A stretch of DNA of 64,000 nucleotides from Nitrospirae bacterium JdFR-86 (GCA_002011815.1 MTOV01000015.1:197785-261784); one strand, 5' to 3'; shown: positions 20,111-29,819, counted from the first letter of the stretch. Numbers and translations are program-made. The notes: generated by a model not told the origin, from the letters alone.

Positions 20111-20468
20111 CTCCTATATGAAGTACCCTGTCTGCGCCGTGTATCTTTGCGAGATACCAGTGCATTGCGTTCCACTGAATACCCTCGATCCCTTCTGGTT
20201 TCTGGATGCCTCTTGCCACTGTGCATGCCTCGCATGTACACATCTCCACGCCTTTTTCAAGAAGTGCCTTCAGGTGTTTTTCTCCGGTAGAGTAGTCTTT
20301 CAGGTGTTTCTGGTTGGCTTTGACAGAGCCGGTAGCATTTCCTGAGAACCAGATGCTTACCTTATGACCTTTATCTACAGCAGCAGCTGCAAGTTTTAAG
20401 GCGAAGTCGTAAGCCATATTGCCTACAAGGCCAGGAAAAACGCCTATAGTTAGAGTCGCCATATTCAA
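20103..20468 (-). CDS. DsrE-like protein with candidate active-site cysteines
   Basis: LLEKGVEMCTCEACTVARGIQ; clustered with DsrF-, DsrH- and TusA-like genes. Confidence 0.78.
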   Translation of the reverse strand: MNMATLTIGVFPGLVGNMAYDFALKLAAAAVDKGHKVSIWFSGNATGSVKANQKHLKDYSTGEKHLKALLEKGVEMCTCEACTVARGIQKPEGIEGIQWNAMHWYLAKIHGADRVLHIGGE

Positions 20469-20474
20469 TACCTC

Positions 20475-20771
20475 CTAAAGCCAAGCTGTTTTTTCATATT
20501 CATTAAATATGAGATCTACCACATCACCGTAATTTACGACCTTCACCCGTTTGTCCACGTCAGACTCTGCAATGCCTCTTGTCTGTAAATCCTCGGATAA
20601 GACATAGAGATTTGGTGTTTTATCCAGAAGAGGCGAGGTCTTGCCGTTTTCTTTAATCGTTGCGTGATAAACACCGTTTGCTACAAGGATAATGCCTAAT
20701 TTTTCGGCTTTGAGTCTGTCCAGCGTGTCAACGGTGATCGTGTAGTCGCTGACGAAAACGCCTAATTTCAT
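20475..20771 (-). CDS. DsrH/TusB-like protein
   Basis: ILVANGVYHA...LYVLSEDLQTRGI...VVDLIFNEYEKTAWL, matching TusB/DsrH layout. Confidence 0.75.
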   Translation of the reverse strand: MKLGVFVSDYTITVDTLDRLKAEKLGIILVANGVYHATIKENGKTSPLLDKTPNLYVLSEDLQTRGIAESDVDKRVKVVNYGDVVDLIFNEYEKTAWL

Positions 20772-20942
20772 ATTACCACCCCCTTAATTGGATTAAATTA
20801 TGAAGTGCATTTTTATACCAGTTAGCAAGCTGATTTGTCAACAGAAAAATCTTTTTCAGAGATGCTGAAGACTCTAGTAAGTCAATAGAGATTTATGTGC
20901 CTGGACTACACATACCATGAGAAATATTTGTATAATACCTAA

Positions 20943-21956
20943 GTGCGAAGTTTGTTGAATATCATTAAGGTTGTTTTACTGACTGTATTTGTATTTTTCA
21001 CAGCCTGCGCCCAGATACCTGAGGAGAAACCGCCTGAACTTTACTGGCCTCTTCCGCCTGAACGACCCAGAATTAAATTCGTAGACCTTGTGCTCGGAAG
21101 TATTGATGTTACTGGTGTAAAATCCGGTAAGTTCAAACAACTGCTGTTTGGTGAAGAAGGGGAAGTAAGGTTTGTAAAACCCCTGTTTGTTGCCGTTAAA
21201 AACAATGTCATGTATGTCACAGATGTTATCGGTATTCATGTGTATGATTACAACAAAAAGGAGTTTATGATTTTAGGCAGCGGGCTTTTGAGAAATCCGA
21301 CTGGTATTGATGTGGCTTCTGACGGAAGGATATTTGTTGGGGATTCTGCAATAAGGCAGGTGTTTATCTTTAATCCGAGCCCCAGACGTGTAACGATGGT
21401 TGCAAAGCCCGGAACATTTGGTTCTCTTGGCGGAATTGCAGTGGATGAACCCCGCGGAAGATTTATAGTCGTCGATGCCAAAAAGCACAGGGTAAGTGTT
21501 TACAGTCTCGATGGAAAGTTCTTATTCTCTTTTGGTAAAAGAGGGATTAACCCGGGCGAATTTAATTTCCCTTATGATGTTGCAGTTGATGCTGAGGGAA
21601 GAATGTATGTTGTGGACTCTGGAAATTTCAGGGTTCAGATATTTGACAAAGAGGGGAAGTTTTTGAGGGCATTTGGTAAGGTTGGAACCTTCCCTGGCTT
21701 TTTTGCAAGGCCAAAGGGTATTGCCCTTGACTCAGAGGGACATATATATGTAGTTGATGCTGCTTTCGGAAACTTCCAGATATTTGATTCAAAAGGCGTT
21801 GTCTTGCTCTCCGTGGGTGCGAACGGCTCTGAACCAGGTAAGTTCTCTCTCCCTGTAGGTATAGATATAGACGAAAACGACAGGATCTATGTGGTTGACC
21901 AGATGAACCAGCGAGTTCAGATACTACAGTATTTAAAGTACCCTGATGAGAAATAA
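20943..21956 (+). CDS. NHL-repeat (six-bladed beta-propeller) lipoprotein
   Basis: Lipobox-like FFTAC at the N-terminus; repeated GIAVDEPRGRFIVVDAKKHRVSVYS / FPYDVAVDAEGRMYVVDSGNFRVQIF units. Confidence 0.85.
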   Translation: MRSLLNIIKVVLLTVFVFFTACAQIPEEKPPELYWPLPPERPRIKFVDLVLGSIDVTGVKSGKFKQLLFGEEGEVRFVKPLFVAVKNNVMYVTDVIGIHVYDYNKKEFMILGSGLLRNPTGIDVASDGRIFVGDSAIRQVFIFNPSPRRVTMVAKPGTFGSLGGIAVDEPRGRFIVVDAKKHRVSVYSLDGKFLFSFGKRGINPGEFNFPYDVAVDAEGRMYVVDSGNFRVQIFDKEGKFLRAFGKVGTFPGFFARPKGIALDSEGHIYVVDAAFGNFQIFDSKGVVLLSVGANGSEPGKFSLPVGIDIDENDRIYVVDQMNQRVQILQYLKYPDEK

Positions 21957-22067
21957 ATCATGCCTTTGTATCTCTCTGACAATGAGAGGTATCAAGTTTT
22001 GACTTGAGTTATTGTTATATATTTATGTATTATAGTCCTCAAAAAAACTTTTTATAAGGAGGCTTTT

Positions 22068-22583
22068 ATGCGGTTAGTATGTTTGTTAGTGGCTATTCTT
22101 ATTGTTATACCTGCTGTGAGTTTTGCAGCAGGTGCGCATGAGTCTCTTAATTGCACAGGGTGCCATGGCATCCATACGGCAAAAGGGGATTTGATATTTG
22201 CGATTGCACCCAACCAGAAGAGTCTTAACCCGAGGACAAAGAAGCCTTATACCGGTGTAACTGCGCTTTGCCTGGGCTGTCATGAGAGTGCAGAAAAGGG
22301 CGGAATGGGGATTATGCCTATTTCTGCAGCAATGAGTCACCCTTACGGTATTGCTCCTAATCCAAAGGTAGCTTCTGTGCCGGCAGTAGCCCTGAGAGAT
22401 GGAAAGCTTGGGTGTGTAGGCTGTCATGACCCCCATCCATCCAACCCGAATTACAAGTATCTTAGGGTTGATACAAAAGGTGGTGTGCAGATGCAGAAGT
22501 TCTGCAGTATGTGTCATCCGTCCAAGTCAGGAAAGAAAATATTGCGTAAAGAGATATTTAACAGCATGGACGAGCGTAAATAA
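22068..22583 (+). CDS. Tetraheme c-type cytochrome, secreted
   Basis: Signal peptide; four CXXCH motifs (CTGCH, CLGCH, CVGCH, CSMCH). Confidence 0.9.
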   Translation: MRLVCLLVAILIVIPAVSFAAGAHESLNCTGCHGIHTAKGDLIFAIAPNQKSLNPRTKKPYTGVTALCLGCHESAEKGGMGIMPISAAMSHPYGIAPNPKVASVPAVALRDGKLGCVGCHDPHPSNPNYKYLRVDTKGGVQMQKFCSMCHPSKSGKKILRKEIFNSMDERK

Positions 22584-22659
22584 AGGCTGAACGAAGATTA
22601 GGCAGGAAGACAACAAAGGATTGTTTTTCATTTAAACGTAGGAAATAGGAAAGGCTAGG

Positions 22660-25600
22660 GTGAAGAAGGCTTTTTGTATCTTCATAGCCGTTGCGTGTTT
22701 TGTTATAACCTTCACTGTTGCTGTTAAAGATACTTTTTCCCTGCAAGTTGAGGGTTGTGTCACCTGTCACGGAGACAAGGACAAGGGAAAGATTCTTCAC
22801 CCGGCTTTAAACATGGGTTGTGAGTCCTGCCATACCGAGGCACACCAGAGAGAGAGAAGATTCCCTAAAGGTCTGGCAGCAGAAGGCAGCCAGTTATGCT
22901 GGATGTGCCATGACAGTTCAAAGTTTTCAAAGAAGGCTACACATCCGCCTGTTGAGGCAGGCATGTGCACAAGCTGTCATGACCCGCATGTCTCTGAAAA
23001 CCCGAAACTTCTTATCTCAGAGTCTCCGACGATATGCTATAACTGCCATGACAGCGCTGAATTTAGCAAAAAGACGACTCATATGCCTGTGGCAGGCGGG
23101 ATGTGCACAGGCTGTCATGACCCGCATGCAAGTGACTCTGACAGGTTACTCCTTTCTGATGATATCTGCTATAACTGCCATGACAAGACTAAATTTGAGA
23201 ATAAGACAGTGCACATGCCTGTGGCAGGCGGGATGTGCACAAGCTGTCACAATCCACATGCAAGCGACTCTAGCAAGTTACTTGTTTCTGATGATGTCTG
23301 CTATAACTGCCATGACAAGGCAGGTTTTGAGGGCAGGACAGTGCATATGCCTGTGGCAGGCGGGATGTGCACAGGCTGTCATGACCCGCATGCAAGTGAC
23401 TCTGACAAGTTACTTGTTTCTGCTGATATCTGCTATAACTGTCATGACAAGACTGCATTTGAGAATAAAACAGTGCATATGCCTGTAGCAGGCGGGATGT
23501 GCACAAGCTGCCACAATCCACATGCAACCGAGGCTGATAAGTTACTTGTTTCGGCTGATATCTGCTATAGCTGTCATGACAAGACTAAATTTGAGAATAA
23601 GACAGTGCATATGCCTGTGGCAGGCGGGATGTGCACAAGCTGCCACAATCCACATGCAACCGAGGCTGATAAGTTACTCCTTTCAGACAATATATGCTAT
23701 AACTGCCATGACAAGACTGCATTTGAGAATAAGACAGTGCATATGCCTGTAGCAGGTGGGATGTGCACAAGCTGTCACAATCCACATGCAAGTGAGGCTG
23801 CCAAACTGCTTGTTTCAGACGGGATATGTTTTAACTGCCATGACAGCACTGCGTTTGAGGATAAGACGGTGCACATGCCTGTGGCAGGTGGGATGTGCAC
23901 GAGCTGTCATACTCCACATGCAAGCGATTCTGCCAAGTTACTCCTTTCTGATGATGTCTGCTATAACTGTCATGACAAGGCGGCATTTGAAAAGCAGACA
24001 GTGCATATGCCTGTAGCAGGCGGGATGTGTACAAGCTGCCACAATCCGCATGCAAGCGGGACTGAGAAATTACTCCTTTCGGATAATGTATGTTTTAACT
24101 GCCATGACAGCACTGTGTTTGAAAAGAAAATAACGCATGCTCCGGTGCTGGCAGGGATGTGCACAGGGTGTCACAGTCCGCATGCAAGTGATTCTGCCAG
24201 CTTGCTCCTTTCGGATAATGTATGTTTTAACTGTCATGACAGCACTGTGTTTGAAAAGAAGACAGTGCATGTACCTGTGGCAGCAGGGATGTGCACCGGA
24301 TGTCATACTCCACATGCAAGCGAGACCGAGAAATTACTCCTTTCGCCTGAAGTGTGTTTTAATTGTCATGACAAGGGATCGTTTTCAGGCAAAAAGCTGA
24401 TACATGCGCCTGTGGCAGCAGGGATGTGCACGAGCTGCCACAATCCACATGCAACCGAAGCCGACAAGTTACTCCTTTCAGACAACATCTGCTATAACTG
24501 CCATGACAAGGCAGGTTTTGAGGGCAGGACAGTGCATATGCCTGTGGCAGGTGGGATGTGCACAAGCTGCCATACCCCGCATGTAAGTGACGCTAACAAG
24601 TTACTCCTTTCGGATGATGTCTGCTATAACTGTCATGACAAGTCAGCGTTCGAGAAAAAGACGGTGCACATGCCTGTAGCAGCAGGGATGTGTACTGGAT
24701 GTCACAGCCCGCATGCGGCCGAGGCTGACAAGTTACTCCTTTCAGACAACATCTGCTATAACTGCCATGACAAGACTGCATTTGAGAATAAGACAGTGCA
24801 TATGCCTGTAGCAGGTGGGATGTGCACGAGCTGTCACACCCCGCATGCAAGTGACGCTAACAAATTACTCCTTTCGGATGATGTCTGCTATAACTGTCAT
24901 GACAAGTCAGCGTTCGAGAAAAAGACGGTGCACATGCCTGTGGCAGCAGGAATGTGTACGAGCTGTCATCTGCCGCATGCAAGCAAAATGGAGAAGTTAC
25001 TCCTTACAGCTGATATCTGCTATAACTGCCATGAAAAGGCAGGTTTTGAGGGCAAGACAGTGCACATGCCTGTGACAGCAGGGATGTGCCTGGGGTGTCA
25101 TCTGCCGCATGCAAGTGACTCTAACAAGTTACTCCTTTCTGATGATGTGTGCTATAACTGTCATGACAAAGGAATGTTTTCAGGTAAAGAGCAGGTTCAT
25201 GCACCTGTGGCAGCAGGAATGTGTACAAGCTGTCATCGTCCTCATAAATCCAGCGTTAAGAAACTGCTGCGTCGGGATATGCCTTTCCTGTGTGTGACGT
25301 GTCATGAAAAAGAAGAGTTTACAAAGAGGGACAAACACGGTCCTGTTTATATAGGCATGTGTATGGGTTGCCATGAACCGCATCAGGCTTCAGAGGAGAA
25401 ACTCCTTGTGAATTCTCTGCCTGACCTTTGTTTCGAGTGCCATAGAGAGTCACCGTTTACAAGGGACAATATTCATCCTCCTGTGGAGGCGGGTCTGTGC
25501 ATGGACTGTCATCTTCCTCATTCATCCAGATACAGAAATCTGCTTAAAGCGAGAGATAATTCTGTTTGTAGGGAGTGTCACTCCAACGTATTTGCAGAGC

Positions 25601-25788
25601 CTCATGCTGTCCAGGGATTAAAAAACAAAGGACATGTCTTAAGGGCAAGGAGAGACCCAAAAAGAAGAGGCAGACCTTTTACATGTACGAGCTGTCATAA
25701 CCCGCATAGTTCGGAATGGATAAGACTTTTTAGATATAAAGCAAATAGTCCTTTTGAGCTTTGCGGGCACTGTCATCCAAAGAAATAA
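22660..25788 (+). CDS. Giant multiheme c-type cytochrome (45 CXXCH motifs; paired-CXXCH repeats)
   Basis: Manual count of 45 CXXCH in 1042 aa; repeating unit CYNCHDKxxFENKTVHMPVAGGMCTSCHNPHASxxxKLLLSDxI; N-terminal signal sequence. Confidence 0.95.
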   Translation: MKKAFCIFIAVACFVITFTVAVKDTFSLQVEGCVTCHGDKDKGKILHPALNMGCESCHTEAHQRERRFPKGLAAEGSQLCWMCHDSSKFSKKATHPPVEAGMCTSCHDPHVSENPKLLISESPTICYNCHDSAEFSKKTTHMPVAGGMCTGCHDPHASDSDRLLLSDDICYNCHDKTKFENKTVHMPVAGGMCTSCHNPHASDSSKLLVSDDVCYNCHDKAGFEGRTVHMPVAGGMCTGCHDPHASDSDKLLVSADICYNCHDKTAFENKTVHMPVAGGMCTSCHNPHATEADKLLVSADICYSCHDKTKFENKTVHMPVAGGMCTSCHNPHATEADKLLLSDNICYNCHDKTAFENKTVHMPVAGGMCTSCHNPHASEAAKLLVSDGICFNCHDSTAFEDKTVHMPVAGGMCTSCHTPHASDSAKLLLSDDVCYNCHDKAAFEKQTVHMPVAGGMCTSCHNPHASGTEKLLLSDNVCFNCHDSTVFEKKITHAPVLAGMCTGCHSPHASDSASLLLSDNVCFNCHDSTVFEKKTVHVPVAAGMCTGCHTPHASETEKLLLSPEVCFNCHDKGSFSGKKLIHAPVAAGMCTSCHNPHATEADKLLLSDNICYNCHDKAGFEGRTVHMPVAGGMCTSCHTPHVSDANKLLLSDDVCYNCHDKSAFEKKTVHMPVAAGMCTGCHSPHAAEADKLLLSDNICYNCHDKTAFENKTVHMPVAGGMCTSCHTPHASDANKLLLSDDVCYNCHDKSAFEKKTVHMPVAAGMCTSCHLPHASKMEKLLLTADICYNCHEKAGFEGKTVHMPVTAGMCLGCHLPHASDSNKLLLSDDVCYNCHDKGMFSGKEQVHAPVAAGMCTSCHRPHKSSVKKLLRRDMPFLCVTCHEKEEFTKRDKHGPVYIGMCMGCHEPHQASEEKLLVNSLPDLCFECHRESPFTRDNIHPPVEAGLCMDCHLPHSSRYRNLLKARDNSVCRECHSNVFAEPHAVQGLKNKGHVLRARRDPKRRGRPFTCTSCHNPHSSEWIRLFRYKANSPFELCGHCHPKK
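23035..25260 (+). repeat. 132-bp tandem repeats (44-aa diheme units), roughly 17 copies
   Basis: Near-identical nucleotide blocks recur, e.g. gtgcatatgcctgtggcaggcgggatgtgcacaagctg and ctataactgccatgacaag, spaced about 132 bp. Confidence 0.9.
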
Positions 25789-25865
25789 ACAATTGATTGA
25801 GAGTTCCGTTTTTGATATAGTTGCCTTTGAACAGGAAGATTGTCTCTGATGCAGGGAGGTATTGG

Positions 25866-27152
25866 ATGAAGATACAGGGCTTTGTTATTACACTGCTGTT
25901 GATTGTTTTCTGTTGTGCTGTAACAAATGCATTAGCGGCAGATGTTGATTGTCTTATGTGCCATCCAGACCTTTCCGAAGGCAAATCAGTGCATCCTGCC
26001 GTGAGTATGGGATGTCTCTCCTGCCATACAGGGGTTGATGCAACAGACATTCCTCACAAGATGACCAGCGGGATAAATAAAGGACTTTCTGCTGAGCCGC
26101 CTGAGCTTTGCTTTGGATGTCATGACAAAGGAATGTTCTCAGGTAAAAAGACGGTTCATATGCCTGTGGCAGGTGGAATGTGCACAGGATGTCACAGCCC
26201 CCACGCAAGCAGTTCGGATAAACTGCTTCTTTCAGATGAAATATGCTTTAATTGTCACGATAGATCATTGGTTGAGAAGAAGAACGTTCATCCTCCAGTA
26301 GCCGGCGGTATGTGTGTCATGTGTCACAGTCCTCACCAGTCGGATAATGAAAAGCTTCTTGTTGCAACCTCATCTGATTTGTGTTTTAGATGCCACGATA
26401 AGACGAAGTTTGAAGGGAAAACAGTGCATATGCCTGTAGGAATGGGCATGTGCACCAGTTGTCATTATCCGCATGGTTCTGATAATGAAAAACTGTTGAT
26501 TACGGACAAAGCAGAGCTGTGCTTTAATTGTCACGACAGGTCACTGGTTGAGAAAAAGAATGTTCATCCACCTGTAGTCGGTGGCATGTGTGTCTTATGT
26601 CATAGTCCTCACCAGTCGGACAATGAGAAGCTTCTTGTTGCTGCTTCTTCTGAGTTGTGCTTCAACTGCCACGACAAGACAAGGTTTTACGGACCAACGA
26701 TACATGCACCTGTAGGAATAGGCATGTGCACGTCCTGCCATGATCCGCATGGAGCAGAGAATAAAAGATTATTGATTACGGGCGAATCAGAGCTGTGTTT
26801 TAATTGTCATGATAAATCTGAGTTTTTCAAGAAGTCTGTACATAAACCTGTGGAAAGCGGCGAATGTCTTAAATGTCATGTGCCACATGCAAGCCAGAAC
26901 GAGACATTGCTTGTCAGAAAGGGCAGTGTGCTGTGCAGAAAGTGTCATCCGCAGGTAGGTAGACGGCCTCATGCAATAGCAGGGTTTGACAGACCAGGAC
27001 ACCCTATAAGGGGAAGAAAAGACCCGAACAGGCCGGGTAAAACCTTTGGCTGCTTAAGTTGTCATCTGCCGCATACATCCGAGTGGCCTACACTTTTCAG
27101 ATACAAGGCAAATAATGTATTCGACTTGTGTATATACTGTCATGAGATGTAG
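25866..27152 (+). CDS. Multiheme c-type cytochrome (17 CXXCH), paralog of the preceding gene
   Basis: Manual count of 17 CXXCH; N- and C-terminal parts resemble the 1042-aa protein (C-terminal SSEWIRLFRYKANSPFELCGHCH vs TSEWPTLFRYKANNVFDLCIYCH). Likely start 25866 with GGGAGG RBS. Confidence 0.93.
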   Translation: MKIQGFVITLLLIVFCCAVTNALAADVDCLMCHPDLSEGKSVHPAVSMGCLSCHTGVDATDIPHKMTSGINKGLSAEPPELCFGCHDKGMFSGKKTVHMPVAGGMCTGCHSPHASSSDKLLLSDEICFNCHDRSLVEKKNVHPPVAGGMCVMCHSPHQSDNEKLLVATSSDLCFRCHDKTKFEGKTVHMPVGMGMCTSCHYPHGSDNEKLLITDKAELCFNCHDRSLVEKKNVHPPVVGGMCVLCHSPHQSDNEKLLVAASSELCFNCHDKTRFYGPTIHAPVGIGMCTSCHDPHGAENKRLLITGESELCFNCHDKSEFFKKSVHKPVESGECLKCHVPHASQNETLLVRKGSVLCRKCHPQVGRRPHAIAGFDRPGHPIRGRKDPNRPGKTFGCLSCHLPHTSEWPTLFRYKANNVFDLCIYCHEM

Positions 27153-27175
27153 CAGGAATTGAATGGTAGTGGGCC

Positions 27176-28048
27176 TTATTTCTCAGACTTGACCTTTTTA
27201 ATAGTGTCCTGCACTCTTGAGTGGTAGAAGTCTTGCAGACTGTCGAGAATCTGTGGATTCTTTTCTATTGCTTCCTGAAGGGTAATTCTGTTTATTTCAA
27301 ACACCTCAAGCTCGCCTTCTGCAATAACTGATGCAGTTCTGGGTCTTCCGGTAAGGAAGGCTACCTCACCAAACACGTCGTTTTCCGAGAGCATGGCAAG
27401 CTCGATAACCTTTCCTAATAAATGTGCTATAACCCGTGCCTTGCCCCTCCTTATAATAAACATGGAGTCTCCGGCATCTCCCTCTTCGATTATAGTCTCA
27501 CCGTGTTTGAACGACTTGACTTCAGCCGTTCTGAGCAGTTCTCCGTATTCTTCGTTGGTAAGAGAGGAGAATATAGAGGGCACTGGTTTGGTCTCTTCTG
27601 TATAAGGTGGCTCGGAGAGCCCGGTGGATTCTTCAGAGAGAGGCTCTTCGGATGCAGGTATCTCTTCAACGCCAGATACTATGGCAGGAGAAAGCAGCAG
27701 TGATGTTTTGGATGTCTCCATCTCTTTGAAGATAGCTTCTGATTTGTTTATTGCCTCTTCATTGTTTGGTTCAAGCCTGAGGATTATTTTGTAGATTGCA
27801 AGTGCTTTTTGTCCGAATCCTGCATTGACAAGACAAGACGCAGACTGATGATAAGCTGCAACAGCCCCTTGAATGTCTCCGATTCTCTGGAGCGTGTCGC
27901 CTATCTTCAGGTACACTTGGGAATTTTCAGGTTCTAATTCTTTCAGCGAGTTTAACGAGCTTAATGCTTTCTGCCAGTCCTGTTTCGTTAATGCCTTGAA
28001 ATATTTTTCCCAGAGTTTTTTGGGCTTCATAGCGGGAGTCTCCGGCAC
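27176..28048 (-). CDS. TPR plus cyclic nucleotide-binding (cNMP) domain protein
   Basis: TPR-like N-terminus; GETIIEEGDAGDSMFIIRRGKARVIAHLLGKVIELAMLSENDVFGEVAFLTGRPRTASV is a cNMP-binding fold. Confidence 0.85.
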   Translation of the reverse strand: MPETPAMKPKKLWEKYFKALTKQDWQKALSSLNSLKELEPENSQVYLKIGDTLQRIGDIQGAVAAYHQSASCLVNAGFGQKALAIYKIILRLEPNNEEAINKSEAIFKEMETSKTSLLLSPAIVSGVEEIPASEEPLSEESTGLSEPPYTEETKPVPSIFSSLTNEEYGELLRTAEVKSFKHGETIIEEGDAGDSMFIIRRGKARVIAHLLGKVIELAMLSENDVFGEVAFLTGRPRTASVIAEGELEVFEINRITLQEAIEKNPQILDSLQDFYHSRVQDTIKKVKSEK

Positions 28049-28178
28049 AAAGTATATAGTATCGTAAAATTAGATGTCAAACATTCTGAAGTCTTCAAAA
28101 TTACCGGTGAAAAAAGCCAATTTTTGGCTGTAAAAGCTTTATTAAGTTATAATAGCTAGAAAAACCCAAGGAGGAGAC

Positions 28179-29336
28179 ATGGAGCTTGCTGAGCGTGTAA
28201 AGAACCTGCCACCTTATTTATTTGCCCGGATAGATGCAATGAAAGAAGAAGCCCTTAAGAAAGGGGTTGACCTTATAGACCTGAGCATTGGCGACCCTGA
28301 TATCCCAACGCCAGAACACATAGTGGAGGCGATGAAAAAGGCTGTGGAAAACCCTGCGCATCACCGCTATCCGTCTTATAAAGGTATGCTCAGCTACAGG
28401 GAGGCTGTCTCAAGATGGTATAAAAAAAGGTTCGATGTTACGCTTGACCCAAACACAGAAGTTATTTCTCTTATAGGCTCCAAGGAAGGCATCGGACATA
28501 TCCCGCTTGCATTTGTAAATCCCGGAGATATCGTTTTAGTTCCCACTCCGGGTTATCCTGTTTACTCTATTGGAACGCTCTTTGCCGGCGGTGAAAATTA
28601 TTTCATGCCGCTTAAAGAAGAAAACAATTATCTGCCTGACCTTAAATCAATAAGCGAAAATGTGCTTAAAAAAGCCAAGCTTATGTTCATAAATTATCCG
28701 AACAATCCTACGTCTGCGGTTGCAAGCAGGCAGTTTTTTGAAGAGGTCATAAACATTGCAAGCAAGTATGACATAATCGTGTGCCATGATGCAGCATACT
28801 CGGAGATATATTACGATGACGAAAAGCCTTTGAGCTTTCTTGAGATCGAAGGCGCAAAAGAAGTAGGCATTGAGATGCATTCCCTTTCAAAGACGTATAA
28901 CATGACCGGCTGGAGAATAGGCTATGCCGTCGGCAACAAGGACGTGATAGCAGGACTTGGAAAGATAAAGACTAATCTTGATTCAGGCGTGTTTCAGGCA
29001 ATACAGGAAGCCTCTATTGCTGCACTTGAGACCGATGAAAACGTGCTTTCAGCCTTAAGAAAGACCTATCAGGAAAGAAGGGATACACTCTATGAAGGGC
29101 TGAAAGAAGCAGGTATAAGCGCAGAAAAGCCGAAAGCGACTTTTTATCTCTGGGTAAAGACACCGGAAGGGTTCGACTCCACAAGCTTTACTGCACACCT
29201 TCTTGAAAAGGCAGGCGTGCTTACAACTCCAGGAAATGGCTTTGGTGACCCTGGTGAAGGATATGTGAGATTTGCCCTCACTGTCCCCGTCGAGAGAATA
29301 AAAGAGGCAGTGGAAAGAATTAAAAAATCATTGTGA
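28179..29336 (+). CDS. dapL: LL-diaminopimelate aminotransferase (class I/II aminotransferase)
   Basis: [55 protein letters not shown]. Confidence 0.82.
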   Translation: MELAERVKNLPPYLFARIDAMKEEALKKGVDLIDLSIGDPDIPTPEHIVEAMKKAVENPAHHRYPSYKGMLSYREAVSRWYKKRFDVTLDPNTEVISLIGSKEGIGHIPLAFVNPGDIVLVPTPGYPVYSIGTLFAGGENYFMPLKEENNYLPDLKSISENVLKKAKLMFINYPNNPTSAVASRQFFEEVINIASKYDIIVCHDAAYSEIYYDDEKPLSFLEIEGAKEVGIEMHSLSKTYNMTGWRIGYAVGNKDVIAGLGKIKTNLDSGVFQAIQEASIAALETDENVLSALRKTYQERRDTLYEGLKEAGISAEKPKATFYLWVKTPEGFDSTSFTAHLLEKAGVLTTPGNGFGDPGEGYVRFALTVPVERIKEAVERIKKSL

Positions 29337-29357
29337 GGGCATGCCTGCTGTAATTAA

Positions 29358-29819
29358 ATGCCTGTTGTTTATATAGGTATCGGCTCAAACCTTGGAGACA
29401 GGAAACATAACTGTCTGAAGGCAATAGAGCTTCTTGGCGAAAACGGCATCGTTGTCAAAAAACGTTCATCCATGTATGAGACAAAGCCATGGGGTATTGA
29501 GGATCAACCTCGCTTCATAAACATGGCTGTAGAGACTGAAACAGACATAGAACCGCAAAGACTTCTAAGAATCCTTAAAGACATAGAAAAACAACTCGGA
29601 AGAACCGAAACCCAAAGATGGGGACCCCGTATAATTGACCTTGACATCCTGCTTTACGGCTCTCTTGTCCTTAAAGAGAATGGACTTGAAATACCACATC
29701 CCCTGATGCACGAAAGGGACTTTGTGCTGAAGCCGCTTTCAGAGATAGCACCAGAGGTAAGGCATCCTGTAATAGGGAAGACAGTTAAAGAGCTAATGGA
29801 GAGCCTGCTTCGTAAGTAG
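29358..29819 (+). CDS. folK: 2-amino-4-hydroxy-6-hydroxymethyldihydropteridine pyrophosphokinase
   Basis: YIGIGSNLGDRKHNCLKAIELL, RWGPRIIDLDILLYG, IPHPLMHERDFVLKPLSEIAP. Confidence 0.93.
   Translation: MPVVYIGIGSNLGDRKHNCLKAIELLGENGIVVKKRSSMYETKPWGIEDQPRFINMAVETETDIEPQRLLRILKDIEKQLGRTETQRWGPRIIDLDILLYGSLVLKENGLEIPHPLMHERDFVLKPLSEIAPEVRHPVIGKTVKELMESLLRK

Noticed and set aside
20908-20945. Leaderless mRNA for the NHL lipoprotein (TATAAT at 20931 just before GTG 20943)
   Set aside because: No convincing -35 box, and the start codon is uncertain; evidence too thin to report as a feature.
23035-25260. Regularly spaced repeats resembling a CRISPR array
   Set aside because: The units are coding, contiguous at about 132 bp without unique spacers, and translate into heme-binding modules; no cas genes nearby.
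22820-25297. Many alternative-frame ORFs (+ and - strands) across the giant cytochrome gene
   Set aside because: They are by-products of the 132-bp in-frame repeat; the same shifted peptide recurs each period, and only the CXXCH frame has a signal peptide and meaningful motifs.
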